Source of the DNA: Xanthobacteraceae bacterium
GTDB taxonomy: Bacteria; Pseudomonadota; Alphaproteobacteria; Rhizobiales; Xanthobacteraceae
Assembly: GCA_004297465.1 (NCBI GenBank)
Contig: SCUB01000007.1
Location: 62,001 to 126,000 of the forward strand
Direction of reading: 5' to 3'
DNA: 64,000 nucleotides
Of the stretch, positions 10,071-18,520 are shown one piece after another. Under the pieces are notes generated by a model that saw only the letters and a program-made list of their open reading frames with translations, was not told where the DNA came from and ran no database searches. Within the stretch, counting starts at the first letter, position 1. Every line of letters starts with the position of its first letter. The position numbers were made by a program, and so were the translations under genes.

Positions 10071-11276
10071 TTACTTCTTGGCCTTGCCCGGATCCTTGAC
10101 GGCTTCAAACGTCGCGAACTCGACGTTGAAAAGCTGGCCGTTCACCTTCTCGACCTTACGGATGTAGATGTTCTGCACGATGTCGCGCGTTTCCGGATCG
10201 ATCGAGATGGGGCCACGCGGGCTTTCCCACTTGAGGCCCTTCATGGCCGCGATCAGGCTGTCGCCATCGGCCTTGCCGCCGGTCTTCTTGAGCGCCTCGT
10301 AGATCAGGTGCATGCCGTCATAACCGCCGACCGACATGAAGTTCGGGCGGAAGTCATAGGCCTTCTGGAACGCGGCCACATAGGCCTTGTTCATGGCGGA
10401 CGGATGATTGGCCGAATAGAGGTGAGCGGTGACGATGCCGAGCGCCGCGTCGCCCATGTTGGGCAGCAGGTCGTCGTCGGTCAGGTCGCCGGGGCCGATC
10501 ACCTTGATGTTGGACTTGTCGAGGCCGCGTTCGGCGAACTGCTTCATCAGCGTTCCGCCCTGGCCCGACGGCACGAAGATGAACAACGCGTCGGGCGCGG
10601 CGTCCTTGGCGCGCTGCAGGAACGGCGCGAAGTCCGGGTTGGCGAGCGGCACCTTGATTTCTTCGACGAGCTGGCCGCCGCCGGCGGTGAGGGTGGCCTT
10701 GAAGGAATTGAGCGCGTCATGGCCCGGCGCATAGTCCGACACCAGGGCGACAACCTTCTTGATGCCGTTCTTGAGCGCCCAGTCGGCGATGATGGTGGAC
10801 GACTGCGGCAGCGTGAAGCTGGTGCGCACGATATAGGGCGAACGCTCGGTGATGATCGAGGTACCCGCCGCCATCACGACTTCCGGCACCTTGGCCTGGG
10901 TGGCGAGCGGCGCGGCGGCGAGCGCGGTCGGGGTAATGCCGAAGCCGGCGATCACGTTGACCTTGTCGTTGACGATCAGTTCCTGCGCGATGCGCTTGGT
11001 GTTGTCGGGAATCGCGCCGTCGTCCTTGACGATCAGTTCGATCTTCTTACCGGCGACCGTCTCGCCCTTCTGCAGCATGTAGAGCTTGACCGCGGAAACG
11101 ATCTGCTTGCCGGTCGAGGCTTGCTGCCCGGTCATCGGCACGATCAGGCCGATCTTGACGGTTTCCTGGGCCTGCGCCGCGGAGACCGAAAGTCCCAACG
11201 CAGCGAAGGCGGCGGCCGCAAGACCCCCTCGATTGAATATTCCGCTTGCCTTAGAAGCACTTATCCGTGTCACCAT
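10071..11276 (-). CDS. Periplasmic substrate-binding protein of HAAT-family ABC transporter
   Basis: LivK/Leu-Ile-Val-binding-protein family, about 401 residues. The N-terminus has a basic stretch, a hydrophobic core (AAAAFAALGLSVSAAQA) and a probable AQA-Q cleavage site, so it is exported. Mature sequence starts VKIGLIVPMTGQQASTGKQ, the typical first strand of the fold. The ATG at 11276 is preceded by GGGAGGAG; a longer in-frame start at 11324 has no such support. It is the first gene of the operon; the 583-bp region upstream should hold the promoter. Ligand specificity within the family (branched-chain amino acids, amides, aromatic acids) cannot be read from the sequence. Confidence 0.93.
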   Translation of the reverse strand: MVTRISASKASGIFNRGGLAAAAFAALGLSVSAAQAQETVKIGLIVPMTGQQASTGKQIVSAVKLYMLQKGETVAGKKIELIVKDDGAIPDNTKRIAQELIVNDKVNVIAGFGITPTALAAAPLATQAKVPEVVMAAGTSIITERSPYIVRTSFTLPQSSTIIADWALKNGIKKVVALVSDYAPGHDALNSFKATLTAGGGQLVEEIKVPLANPDFAPFLQRAKDAAPDALFIFVPSGQGGTLMKQFAERGLDKSNIKVIGPGDLTDDDLLPNMGDAALGIVTAHLYSANHPSAMNKAYVAAFQKAYDFRPNFMSVGGYDGMHLIYEALKKTGGKADGDSLIAAMKGLKWESPRGPISIDPETRDIVQNIYIRKVEKVNGQLFNVEFATFEAVKDPGKAKK

Positions 11277-11859
11277 GACACAACTCCTCCCTGTGTTAAA
11301 CTCTGCTGGCCTTGAGATGGCCATTTCTCATCAATGTTTTCCTAGCATTTTTATAAAATGTCGGGAAAACAGAAAAATCCGATTATTTGGCGTCGATCAA
11401 ACAAATCGCAGGTATTTTTCGATCCCGCTAATTCGCCTGGCGCGTTGATCGACCGCTCATTCAGCATCCAACGGGCTTGGGTCCCGAAAGCTGGCGCAGC
11501 CGACCTGGTTTTCAAACTCCCCCTTCAACACCCTGCGAGCCAATGGCCCACGGGGCGACTTAAATAGCATCGGATTCAAGGATTGCGGATTAAATTTTAA
11601 AGCCCACACCCAATCATCCCCGATCTCGCCTTGGGCGCCGGGCCACTCATAGCGAGAGTATGGCCATGTGGCGACGCATAAAAGAATGAAAAGAATTCAC
11701 CGAACATATGAACTATATGTACTTATATTACATATCTAATTTCGCCTGAGCGCCGCGCGGGCCTTGCGCCGCCTTCGCTGCTGCAGCACAGTAACGACAA
11801 CCCGTGTCTTACCTTTGCTGCCGACATTTTGGTTTCGCAGATAGCAGTCGAGATTCCCC
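11277..11859. other. Gene-free divergent spacer, AT-richer than flanks, with palindrome
   Basis: No convincing gene. The segment separates the livK-like gene (minus) and the host-attachment gene (plus), so it should carry both promoters. Base composition falls clearly in 11330-11420 and 11680-11745. ACATAT-GAACT-ATATGT (11704-11720) is an inverted repeat in the most AT-rich stretch, 140 bp upstream of the plus-strand gene, and is a possible operator or curved-DNA site. Confidence 0.6.
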
Positions 11860-12309
11860 ATGCCCACAATCAAGATTCCCCATGATGCCATCGTGTTTGT
11901 CGGGGATGGCCGCAAGGCTTTGTTCCTGCGCAACGACGGAGACGCCAAGTTCCCCAACCTGAAGACCGAGCAGGTCTTCATCCATGACACCCCCGCCACT
12001 CATGAGCTGGGCGCCGACAAGCCCGGCCGTGGATTTTCCGGCATCGACCAGCGCCGCAGTGCCATGGAGCAGACCGACTGGCATGACCTCGAAGAGCAGC
12101 ACTTCACGCGCGATGTCGCGGCCGCGCTGGAAAAACTGGTGCGCGAACGCAATGTCAAGGCGCTGGTCATCGCCGCGCCGCCGCGCACGCTCGCCGAGTT
12201 GCGCCAGGCCTTTCATGATGATGTGAAGAAACGCATCATCGCCGAAATCGGCAAGGACTTCACGCACGAGCCGGTCTACGAGATCGAGAGGCATCTCACC
12301 GCGGCTTAG
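11860..12309 (+). CDS. Host attachment family protein
   Basis: A 149-residue soluble protein of the host-attachment family (Pfam PF10116; related to the eRF1-like baeRF group). Recognisable parts are the N-terminal strand IPHDAIVFVGDGRKALFLRN, the central FHD/HxLEEQHFTRDVAAALE region, and ALVIAAPPRTLAELR followed by DVKKRIIAEIGKDFTHEPVYEIERHL. The name comes from an Agrobacterium mutant defective in plant attachment; the biochemical activity is unknown. It is monocistronic, convergent with the cytochrome c gene. No signal peptide. Confidence 0.88.
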   Translation: MPTIKIPHDAIVFVGDGRKALFLRNDGDAKFPNLKTEQVFIHDTPATHELGADKPGRGFSGIDQRRSAMEQTDWHDLEEQHFTRDVAAALEKLVRERNVKALVIAAPPRTLAELRQAFHDDVKKRIIAEIGKDFTHEPVYEIERHLTAA

Positions 12310-12341
12310 GGCATGATGGCCCGGACGGGCGGGCGCCGCGC

Positions 12342-12749
12342 TTACTTCGGCACCTGGATCGATTTCAGGTAATCGATGATGGCGCCGACATCGCCGGGCG
12401 GAAACTTGAATTCCGGCATGTCGGGGTGGCCCGAGATCAGTCCTTCGCCGAGCGCCTCCTCGAGCGACTCGATGGTGTAGCGCTGGCCGAGGATGCGGAA
12501 CGGCGGCGCCAGATGATGGGCGCTGTCGCCGCTTTTCCCGATGGCATGGCAGCGTCCGCAATTGGCGGCGAGCAGCGTCTCGCCGCGCTGCAGGTCGCCT
12601 TTCTTGGCGGCGGCGAATCCGGGCGCGCTGGAGACAAGGATTGCAAAAGTCGCGGCGGCTAGGCTGGCGGCGGCAAGGTTAGTGGCGGCAAGGCTAGTGG
12701 CAGCGAGGCTGACGGCGAACGCGCGCGCTCCGGTTCCGATCCGCTTCAT
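12342..12749 (-). CDS. Small periplasmic class I cytochrome c
   Basis: The 135-residue product has a signal peptide and one heme-binding motif CGRCH (Cys64, Cys67, His68); Met111 in HPDMPEFKF is the likely second axial ligand, and the ending VGAIIDYLKSIQ is the typical C-terminal helix. It should carry electrons in the periplasm. I start it at ATG 12749, giving MKRIGTG; a longer open frame upstream has no similarity. The signal peptide core is built from four near-identical five-residue units (see repeat). It lies downstream of a zinc alcohol dehydrogenase, which could be coincidental. Confidence 0.9.
   Translation of the reverse strand: MKRIGTGARAFAVSLAATSLAATNLAAASLAAATFAILVSSAPGFAAAKKGDLQRGETLLAANCGRCHAIGKSGDSAHHLAPPFRILGQRYTIESLEEALGEGLISGHPDMPEFKFPPGDVGAIIDYLKSIQVPK
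12661..12720. repeat. Four 15-bp tandem units coding the signal-peptide core of the cytochrome c
   Basis: Units at 12661-12675, 12676-12690, 12691-12705 and 12706-12720 differ by a few bases each and share AGGCT(G/A)(G/A)(C/T)GGC. On the minus strand they encode repeats of the type SLAAT/NLAAA, that is, the hydrophobic h-region. Being a multiple of three, copy-number change would lengthen or shorten the signal peptide without breaking the frame. Confidence 0.85.
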
Positions 12750-12856
12750 GATGCCAGCCTCTTCCCCGTGCGTTGCGGCGCAAGCTCCGCGGCCCTGATT
12801 CCGCTCGTTCGAGCATGGCGCGGAGCCGCGGCACCGGCAACGGAAATATACCGGGA

Positions 12857-13837
12857 TCACGGCACCAGCACGGCGGCTCCGGTGAACCGCCCCGCGCGCA
12901 GGTCGTCGAGCGCGGCGTTGGCCTGATCGAGCGGGTAGCGGGTGATCTCTGTGGTCACGCCGGCCCGCGGCGCCACGGCGAGAAACTCCACCGCATCGCG
13001 ACGGGTCAGGTTGGCGACCGAGATAAGCTGCCGCTCCTCCCACAACAGCAAATAGGGAAACGACGGAATGTCGCTCATGTGGATGCCACCGCACACCACG
13101 CGCCCGCCTTTCTTCACCGCCCGCAGCGCCAGCGGCACCAGCGCGCCACTGGGGGCAAAGATGATGGCGGCATCGAGCGGCTCCGGCGGCGCCATGGTGG
13201 AATCGCCGGCCCATGCCGCGCCGAGCGAGCGCGCGAACGCCTGCGCCGCCTCATCGCCGACACGGGTGAAGGCAAACACCCGGCGACCCTGCCAGCGCGC
13301 GACCTGCGCCACGATGTGCGCCGCCGCGCCGAAGCCGTAGAGGCCGAGATCGCGCCCCTCGCCCGCCATGCGCAGCGCGCGCCAGCCGATCAGCCCGGCG
13401 CACAGCAGCGGCGCGAGATGGGCATCGTCACCGGCCTCGCCGAGCGCAAAGCAATAGGCGGCATCGGCCACGACATGGCTGGCAAAGCCGCCGTCGCGGG
13501 TGTAGCCGGTAAACAGCGGCGCATCGCACAGGTTCTCGCGGCCGCTTCGGCAATAGGCGCAATGGCCGCAGGTATGACCGAGCCACGGCACCCCGACGCG
13601 CTGGCCGGGCGTAAAGCCGGCCACGCCGGCGCCGATCGCATCAACGACGCCGACGATCTCGTGGCCTGGCACCACCGCACGGTCGCGCGCCAGATCACCG
13701 TCGACGACATGAAGATCGGTGCGGCACACGCCGCACGCCGACACCCTGACGCGCACCTCGCCGGGCCCGGGTTGCAGATCGGGCCGCTCTTCAAGGATCA
13801 GCGGTTCGCTGGGCCGTCGCGACACCATCGCGCGCAT
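12857..13837 (-). CDS. Zinc-dependent alcohol dehydrogenase family protein (AdhA-like MDR)
   Basis: A 326-residue medium-chain dehydrogenase. Catalytic zinc ligands are suggested by CGVCRTDLH and PGHEIVG; the structural-zinc lobe is CGHCAYCRSGRENLC with four Cys. The nucleotide site is LYGFGAAAH, a variant of GxGxxG seen in this AdhA-like subgroup. The likely reaction is NAD(P)-dependent oxidation of an alcohol or reduction of an aldehyde in the cytoplasm. It starts 19 bp after mgtA on the same strand, so it may be read through from it. Confidence 0.9.
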   Translation of the reverse strand: MRAMVSRRPSEPLILEERPDLQPGPGEVRVRVSACGVCRTDLHVVDGDLARDRAVVPGHEIVGVVDAIGAGVAGFTPGQRVGVPWLGHTCGHCAYCRSGRENLCDAPLFTGYTRDGGFASHVVADAAYCFALGEAGDDAHLAPLLCAGLIGWRALRMAGEGRDLGLYGFGAAAHIVAQVARWQGRRVFAFTRVGDEAAQAFARSLGAAWAGDSTMAPPEPLDAAIIFAPSGALVPLALRAVKKGGRVVCGGIHMSDIPSFPYLLLWEERQLISVANLTRRDAVEFLAVAPRAGVTTEITRYPLDQANAALDDLRAGRFTGAAVLVP

Positions 13838-13856
13838 GACACTTTCCTTTGTCGGT

Positions 13857-16415
13857 TCATCCCGTCTTCAGCCGCCACAGACCATTGGCGAGGCGCTTGA
13901 CCAGTTCGATGGCGCCGAGATAGGCGGCGACGATGGCGACGACCGCCGCCAGTATAGGCGGCGGCAGATCGACGAAGCCGAACGCGCGGCCGAGCGGCGT
14001 CAGCCCGATGGCGAGCGCCGCCGCCAGCGCTCCCATGGAACTGACGACGAGGCGCCAGTGCGGGCGGCTGGTCCACGCGCCGGCCGCGGTGCGGATGAGG
14101 AAGATCACCAGGATCTGCGTCGCCATGGACTCGACAAACCACGCGGTGCGGAACATGTCGGCGCCCGCCTTGAACAGGCCGAGCAGCAGCGCGAAGGTGG
14201 CGATGTCGAACAGCGACGACAGCGCGCCCATCACCAGCGTGAAGCGCAGGATCGAGGCCATGTCCCACATCCGCGGATGGGCGAGATCGCCGGCCTCGAC
14301 ATTGTCGAACGGGATGCCGATCTCGGAAATGTCATAGAGCAGATTGTTGAGCAGGATCTGCACCGGCAACAGCGGCAGGAACGGCAGGATCAGCGAGGCC
14401 AGCGCCATCGACAGCATATTGCCGAAGTTCGAGCTGGTTCCCATCCGCACGTATTTGAGAATGTTGGCGAAGGTGCGCCGGCCCTCGGCAATGCCGTCGG
14501 CCACGACGCCGAGATCGGGCGCGAGCAGGATGAGATCGGCGGCGCTGCGCGCCACATCGGTGGCGCCGTCGACCGAAATGCCGACTTCGGCGGCATGGAT
14601 GGCCGGGGCGTCGTTGACGCCATCACCGATGAAACCCACCGTGTGCCCGCGCGCCTGCAAGGCGCGGATGATGCGCGATTTCTGGTCGGGCGCGACGCGC
14701 GCGAACAGATCGGTGGTCTGCACCTGCACCGCCAGCGCCGCATCGGTCAGGCGCGCGATCTCAACGCCGGTGAGCATGCCATGGGCGGGAATTTTCAATT
14801 CTCCGACCAGATGCCGCACCACCGCGTCGTGATCGCCGGAAATGACCTTGACGCGGACGCCGGCGGCGGCAAGGCGCGCCACCGCGGCCGCCGCGCTCGC
14901 CTTGGGCGGATCGAGGAACACGCAATAGCCGGCAAAGACAAGATTTGACTCATCCTCGGCGCGGATGTCGCCGCATTGCGCCGGCATCTCCTTCCAGGCC
15001 ACGCCGAGCAGGCGAAAGCCCTGCGTCGAGCGGTCCTGCGCCAGCGCGGCAAGGCGCTGCCGGGTGGCGGCATCGAGCGGCCGGCTTTGCCCGTCGCCGG
15101 TTTCGACCGCGCCGGCCTTGTCGAGCATGGCCTCGGGGGCGCCCTTGATGACGAGCAGGCGCCGGCCATCCTGCTCCGCGAGCACCGAGACGCAGCGCCG
15201 CTCGAAGTCGAACGGCACCTCGTCGATCTTGCGCCAGTCGTCGGCGGCCGGCGGCGGCGAATGAGCGAGGATGGCCTCGTCGAGCGGGCTGCGGATGCCG
15301 GTCTCGAAGCGGCTGTTGAGCTGCGCCAGCATCAGCACGCGGTCGCTGTCGGCGCCATCGGGACCGGGATGGCCGACCAGCTCGATACGCGCCTCGGTCA
15401 GGGTGCCGGTCTTGTCGGTGCACAGCACGTCCATGGCCCCCAGGTCATGGATCGCCGCCAGCCGCTTGACGATGACCTTGCGCCTGGCCATGCGCAGCGC
15501 GCCGCGCGACAGCGTCACCGTGGTGATCATCGGCATCAGTTCGGGCGTCAGCCCCACCGCCAGCGCCACGGCGAAAAGGAACGATTCGAATACCGGGCGG
15601 CCGAAGCCGAGCCGCACCATCAGCACGAACAGCACCAGAAACACGGTCAGCCGCAGGATCATGAGGCCAAGCCGGTGCATGCCGTGCTCGAAGGCGCTGG
15701 GCGGCTCGGCGTCGCCGAGCGCCCTGGCGATGCCGCCGAGCCGGGTGCCGCGCCCGGTCGCCACCACCAGCATCGTCGCTTCGCCGCTGACCATGGAAGT
15801 GCCGGCAAACAGCGCGTTGGACGCCTCAGCCGCGTCATCGCTGGCGGCGATGCCGGCCTGCTTTTCGACCGGATAGGGCTCGCCGGTGAGCAGCGCCTCG
15901 TTGACATGCAGGCCGCGGCTCTCCAGCACCACGCCGTCGGCGGGAACGAGGTCGCCGGCGCGCAAGAGCACGATGTCACCAGGCACCACCATCTCCACCG
16001 CCACCGCCCGAACCTCGCCGTCGCGGCGGACATCGGCATGGATGGCGACCGATTTCTTGAGGGCGTCGGCGGCATCCTCGGCGCGATGCTCCTGCACCAC
16101 GTCGAGCAGGATCGAGAGGATCACCACGCTGGCGATGATCAGGAAGCTGCCGAGATCGCCGCTCAGCCCCGAAACCGCCGCCGCCACCAGAAGGATGGCC
16201 ACCAGCGGTTCGAACAGGCGGCGGGCGATCTTCGCGGCGATGCCGGAGCGACGACGCTCCTCGACCAGGTTGCGGCCATACTGCGCGAGCCGCGCGCGGG
16301 CCTCCGCCGTGCTCAAGCCAGTGGCGGCGGCGCCGGTCGCCGCAAACAGCGCCTCGACGGTCTGCCGCCAGAACGGCGCCTGAGCGATGTGGTTGTTGCG
16401 CACCGTGTCCGTCAT
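13857..16415 (-). CDS. mgtA: Magnesium-translocating P-type ATPase (MgtA/MgtB type, P3B)
   Basis: Inner-membrane Mg2+ importer of about 852 residues. Seen in order: N-terminal cytoplasmic segment, first membrane pair, actuator loop LLTGEPYPVEKQ (variant of TGES), a membrane pair with VGLTPELMPMI (ion site), phosphorylation motif CTDKTGTLTEA, the ATP-binding KGAPE, hinge GFIGDGVNDAPAIHAAEVGI and a C-terminal bundle of about six spans including NNLLYDISEIGIPFDNV, typical of MgtA. The ATG at 16415 is preceded by GGGG; the TTG three codons upstream is possible. No obvious mgtA-type regulatory leader is visible in the short upstream gap. Confidence 0.94.
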   Translation of the reverse strand: MTDTVRNNHIAQAPFWRQTVEALFAATGAAATGLSTAEARARLAQYGRNLVEERRRSGIAAKIARRLFEPLVAILLVAAAVSGLSGDLGSFLIIASVVILSILLDVVQEHRAEDAADALKKSVAIHADVRRDGEVRAVAVEMVVPGDIVLLRAGDLVPADGVVLESRGLHVNEALLTGEPYPVEKQAGIAASDDAAEASNALFAGTSMVSGEATMLVVATGRGTRLGGIARALGDAEPPSAFEHGMHRLGLMILRLTVFLVLFVLMVRLGFGRPVFESFLFAVALAVGLTPELMPMITTVTLSRGALRMARRKVIVKRLAAIHDLGAMDVLCTDKTGTLTEARIELVGHPGPDGADSDRVLMLAQLNSRFETGIRSPLDEAILAHSPPPAADDWRKIDEVPFDFERRCVSVLAEQDGRRLLVIKGAPEAMLDKAGAVETGDGQSRPLDAATRQRLAALAQDRSTQGFRLLGVAWKEMPAQCGDIRAEDESNLVFAGYCVFLDPPKASAAAAVARLAAAGVRVKVISGDHDAVVRHLVGELKIPAHGMLTGVEIARLTDAALAVQVQTTDLFARVAPDQKSRIIRALQARGHTVGFIGDGVNDAPAIHAAEVGISVDGATDVARSAADLILLAPDLGVVADGIAEGRRTFANILKYVRMGTSSNFGNMLSMALASLILPFLPLLPVQILLNNLLYDISEIGIPFDNVEAGDLAHPRMWDMASILRFTLVMGALSSLFDIATFALLLGLFKAGADMFRTAWFVESMATQILVIFLIRTAAGAWTSRPHWRLVVSSMGALAAALAIGLTPLGRAFGFVDLPPPILAAVVAIVAAYLGAIELVKRLANGLWRLKTG

Positions 16416-16506
16416 GGACCCCAAGTGTTATCAGGTCGGGAGCCCGAAGGCGACGTGGCGCGCCGGCAAGAAACGCCGGATGTCCCCGGCTGCTGAAAAA
16501 AGATGG

Positions 16507-16529
16507 ATGGCCGGGTCGCGCCCGGCCAT
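16507..16529. repeat. REP-like palindrome downstream of mmsB
   Basis: ATGGCCGGG-TCGCG-CCCGGCCAT forms a perfect 9-bp stem with 5-nt loop, preceded by GCTGAAAAAAGATGG and followed by GACGACG. Elements of this form are widespread between genes in Bradyrhizobium-like genomes (from memory). It lies between the mmsB stop (16543) and the mgtA start and could also end mmsB transcription. Confidence 0.6.
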
Positions 16530-16542
16530 GACGACGCCGAAC

Positions 16543-17430
16543 CTATTCGGCGCCGCGGCCGCGCAGGAACCGGATGATGCCGGAGAAGTCGGACTGGTCG
16601 CCACCCGAGGCCGCAAACAGCGCATAGAGCTGGGCCGCTTCCGCGCCGAGCGGCGTGACGGCGCCGGCCCCTTGCGCGGCTTCCTGCGCCAGCCGCAGAT
16701 CCTTGAGCATCAGGCTCGCGGCAAATCCCGGCTTGTAGCCGTTGTTGGCGGGCGATGTCGGCACGAGGCCCGGCACCGGGCAGTAGCTGGTGAGCGACCA
16801 GCACTGGCCCGACGAGGCGGAAGCAACATCGAACAGCGCCTGATGCGATAGCCCGAGTTTTTCGGCCAGCACGAAGGCTTCGGCGACGCCGATCATGGAG
16901 ATGCCGAGCATCATGTTGTTGCAGATCTTGGCGGCCTGCCCGGCCCCGGCGCCGCCGCAATGCACGACCTTCTTCGCCATGTGGGCGAGCACCGGCTCGG
17001 CGGCGGCGAACGCCTCGTCGCTGCCCCCGGTCATGATGGTGAGCGTCGCCGCCTTGGCACCGGCGACGCCGCCCGACACCGGCGCGTCGAGGACGAGGCA
17101 TTTCCTGTCCGCCGCCATCACGTGGACCTTGCGCGCGCTTTCGACGTCGATGGTCGAGCAGTCGATCAAGAGCATGCCGGCCTTGGCCAGCGGCACCAGT
17201 TCGCTCCACACCGCCAGCACATGACGGCCCGCCGGCAGCATGGTGATGACGACCTCGGCGCCGGCGACCGCCTCGGCGAAGCTCGCGACAATCGGCACAT
17301 GGCCGGCGCGCGCGTTCTCCTGCGCCGGCACGCTGACGTCGTAACCGCGCACGGCATGGCCGGCCTTGACCAGGTTGGCGGCCATCGGGCTGCCCATGTT
17401 GCCCAGACCGATAAACGCGATGGTTGTCAT
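16543..17430 (-). CDS. mmsB: 3-hydroxyisobutyrate dehydrogenase
   Basis: Oxidises 3-hydroxyisobutyrate to methylmalonate semialdehyde with NAD in valine breakdown. The 295-residue product starts MTTIAFIGLGNMGSPMAANL (Rossmann GxGxxG), contains DAPVSGGVAGAKAATLTIM (substrate-binding signature) and GAGQAAKICNNMMLG with the catalytic Lys. The ATG at 17430 follows GGGAGGG closely. It is the last gene of the mmsA - acyl-CoA dehydrogenase - hydrolase - mmsB run. The 25-bp gap to the hydrolase gene supports one transcript. Confidence 0.95.
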   Translation of the reverse strand: MTTIAFIGLGNMGSPMAANLVKAGHAVRGYDVSVPAQENARAGHVPIVASFAEAVAGAEVVITMLPAGRHVLAVWSELVPLAKAGMLLIDCSTIDVESARKVHVMAADRKCLVLDAPVSGGVAGAKAATLTIMTGGSDEAFAAAEPVLAHMAKKVVHCGGAGAGQAAKICNNMMLGISMIGVAEAFVLAEKLGLSHQALFDVASASSGQCWSLTSYCPVPGLVPTSPANNGYKPGFAASLMLKDLRLAQEAAQGAGAVTPLGAEAAQLYALFAASGGDQSDFSGIIRFLRGRGAE

Positions 17431-17455
17431 CGGACCCTCCCGTCCTTCAGCAACG

Positions 17456-18520
17456 TCATGCAAATGTCAGCTCGCGCTCGCCGAGCGGCGCGAACATCGC
17501 CGTCACCGTCGCGTCGTCGACCGCGGCGAGCGTGTCCGGCCGCCAGCGCGGCGCATTGTCCTTGTCGACCACCACGGCGCGCACGCCCTCGATCATGTCG
17601 GGACGATCGAGGATGCGCGAGGCGAGACGGAACTCGGTGCGCATCGCGGCGCGGAAATCGAGATCGGCCCCGCGCCGCATCTGCGCGAAGGCGATCTTGA
17701 GGCTGGTCGGCGACTTGGTGCGGATGGCGGCCGCGGCCGTGGCGGCGAACTCGGCCGCCGCGCCGCCCTTGGCTTCGGCATCGAGCGCGGCAAGGATGGC
17801 CTCGACGCTGTCACCGGCAAACAGCCGCTCGATGGCGGCAAGATGGACAGCAACCGGCGCCGGCCCCGCATCCGCCGTAAGTCCGGCCAGCACCCGGTCC
17901 ACCGCCGCGCCGTCGGCTAGCGCCGCGATCACGGTGTCGAACTCCGCCGCCGGCACGTGATGGGTGGCAAGCCCGAGCGCCAGGCAATCGGCGGCGCCGA
18001 TGCGCGCGCCGGTCAGCGCCAGCCACAGCCCGGCGCGGCGCGGCAGACGCGGCAGGAAATAGGTCGCGCCGACATCCGGGTAGAATCCGATGCCGACTTC
18101 CGGCATGGCGAAGGTCACCTTCCCGGCGACCACGCGATGGCTGCCGAGGATCGACACCCCGACGCCGCCGCCCATGACGATGCCCTCGATCAGCGCGACA
18201 TAAGGCTTGGGGTAGTCGTGGATCAGCGCGTTGAGCCCGTATTCGGTGCGCCAGAACGCCACCGCCTCGTGCGCCCGCCCTTCCCGCGCCAGATCGTAGA
18301 TGGCGCGGATGTCGCCGCCGGCGCAGAACGCGCGGCCGCCCTGCCCGCGGATCGCCACCGCGGCGATGGCGGGATCGGACGCCCAGCGCCGCAACCCGGC
18401 ATCGAGTTCGCGCACCATGGCGAAGGTCAGCGCGTTGAGCGCCTGCGGCCGGTTGAGCGTGACAAGGCCGAGCCGGCCGCGAACTTCGAACAGGATCTCG
18501 GGCTCAGACACGCGGCGCAT
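17456..18520 (-). CDS. 3-hydroxyisobutyryl-CoA hydrolase (crotonase family)
   Basis: Releases free 3-hydroxyisobutyrate from its CoA ester, the step that lets valine carbon leave the CoA-bound state. The 354-residue length and the segments AFCAGGDIRAIYD (oxyanion loop), IMGGGVG (IVMGGGVGVS) and MPEVGIGFYPDVGATYFLP distinguish the HIBCH branch from plain enoyl-CoA hydratases. ATG at 18520 overlaps the preceding acyl-CoA dehydrogenase gene by 17 bp; a GTG at 18511, with AAGGA 8 nt upstream and overlapping the stop more tightly, is an equally good start. Cytoplasmic. Confidence 0.92.
   Translation of the reverse strand: MRRVSEPEILFEVRGRLGLVTLNRPQALNALTFAMVRELDAGLRRWASDPAIAAVAIRGQGGRAFCAGGDIRAIYDLAREGRAHEAVAFWRTEYGLNALIHDYPKPYVALIEGIVMGGGVGVSILGSHRVVAGKVTFAMPEVGIGFYPDVGATYFLPRLPRRAGLWLALTGARIGAADCLALGLATHHVPAAEFDTVIAALADGAAVDRVLAGLTADAGPAPVAVHLAAIERLFAGDSVEAILAALDAEAKGGAAAEFAATAAAAIRTKSPTSLKIAFAQMRRGADLDFRAAMRTEFRLASRILDRPDMIEGVRAVVVDKDNAPRWRPDTLAAVDDATVTAMFAPLGERELTFA

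Noticed and set aside
12310-12322. Terminator between host-attachment and cytochrome c genes
   Set aside because: Only a 4-bp GGGC/GCCC stem without a T-run; too weak to call.
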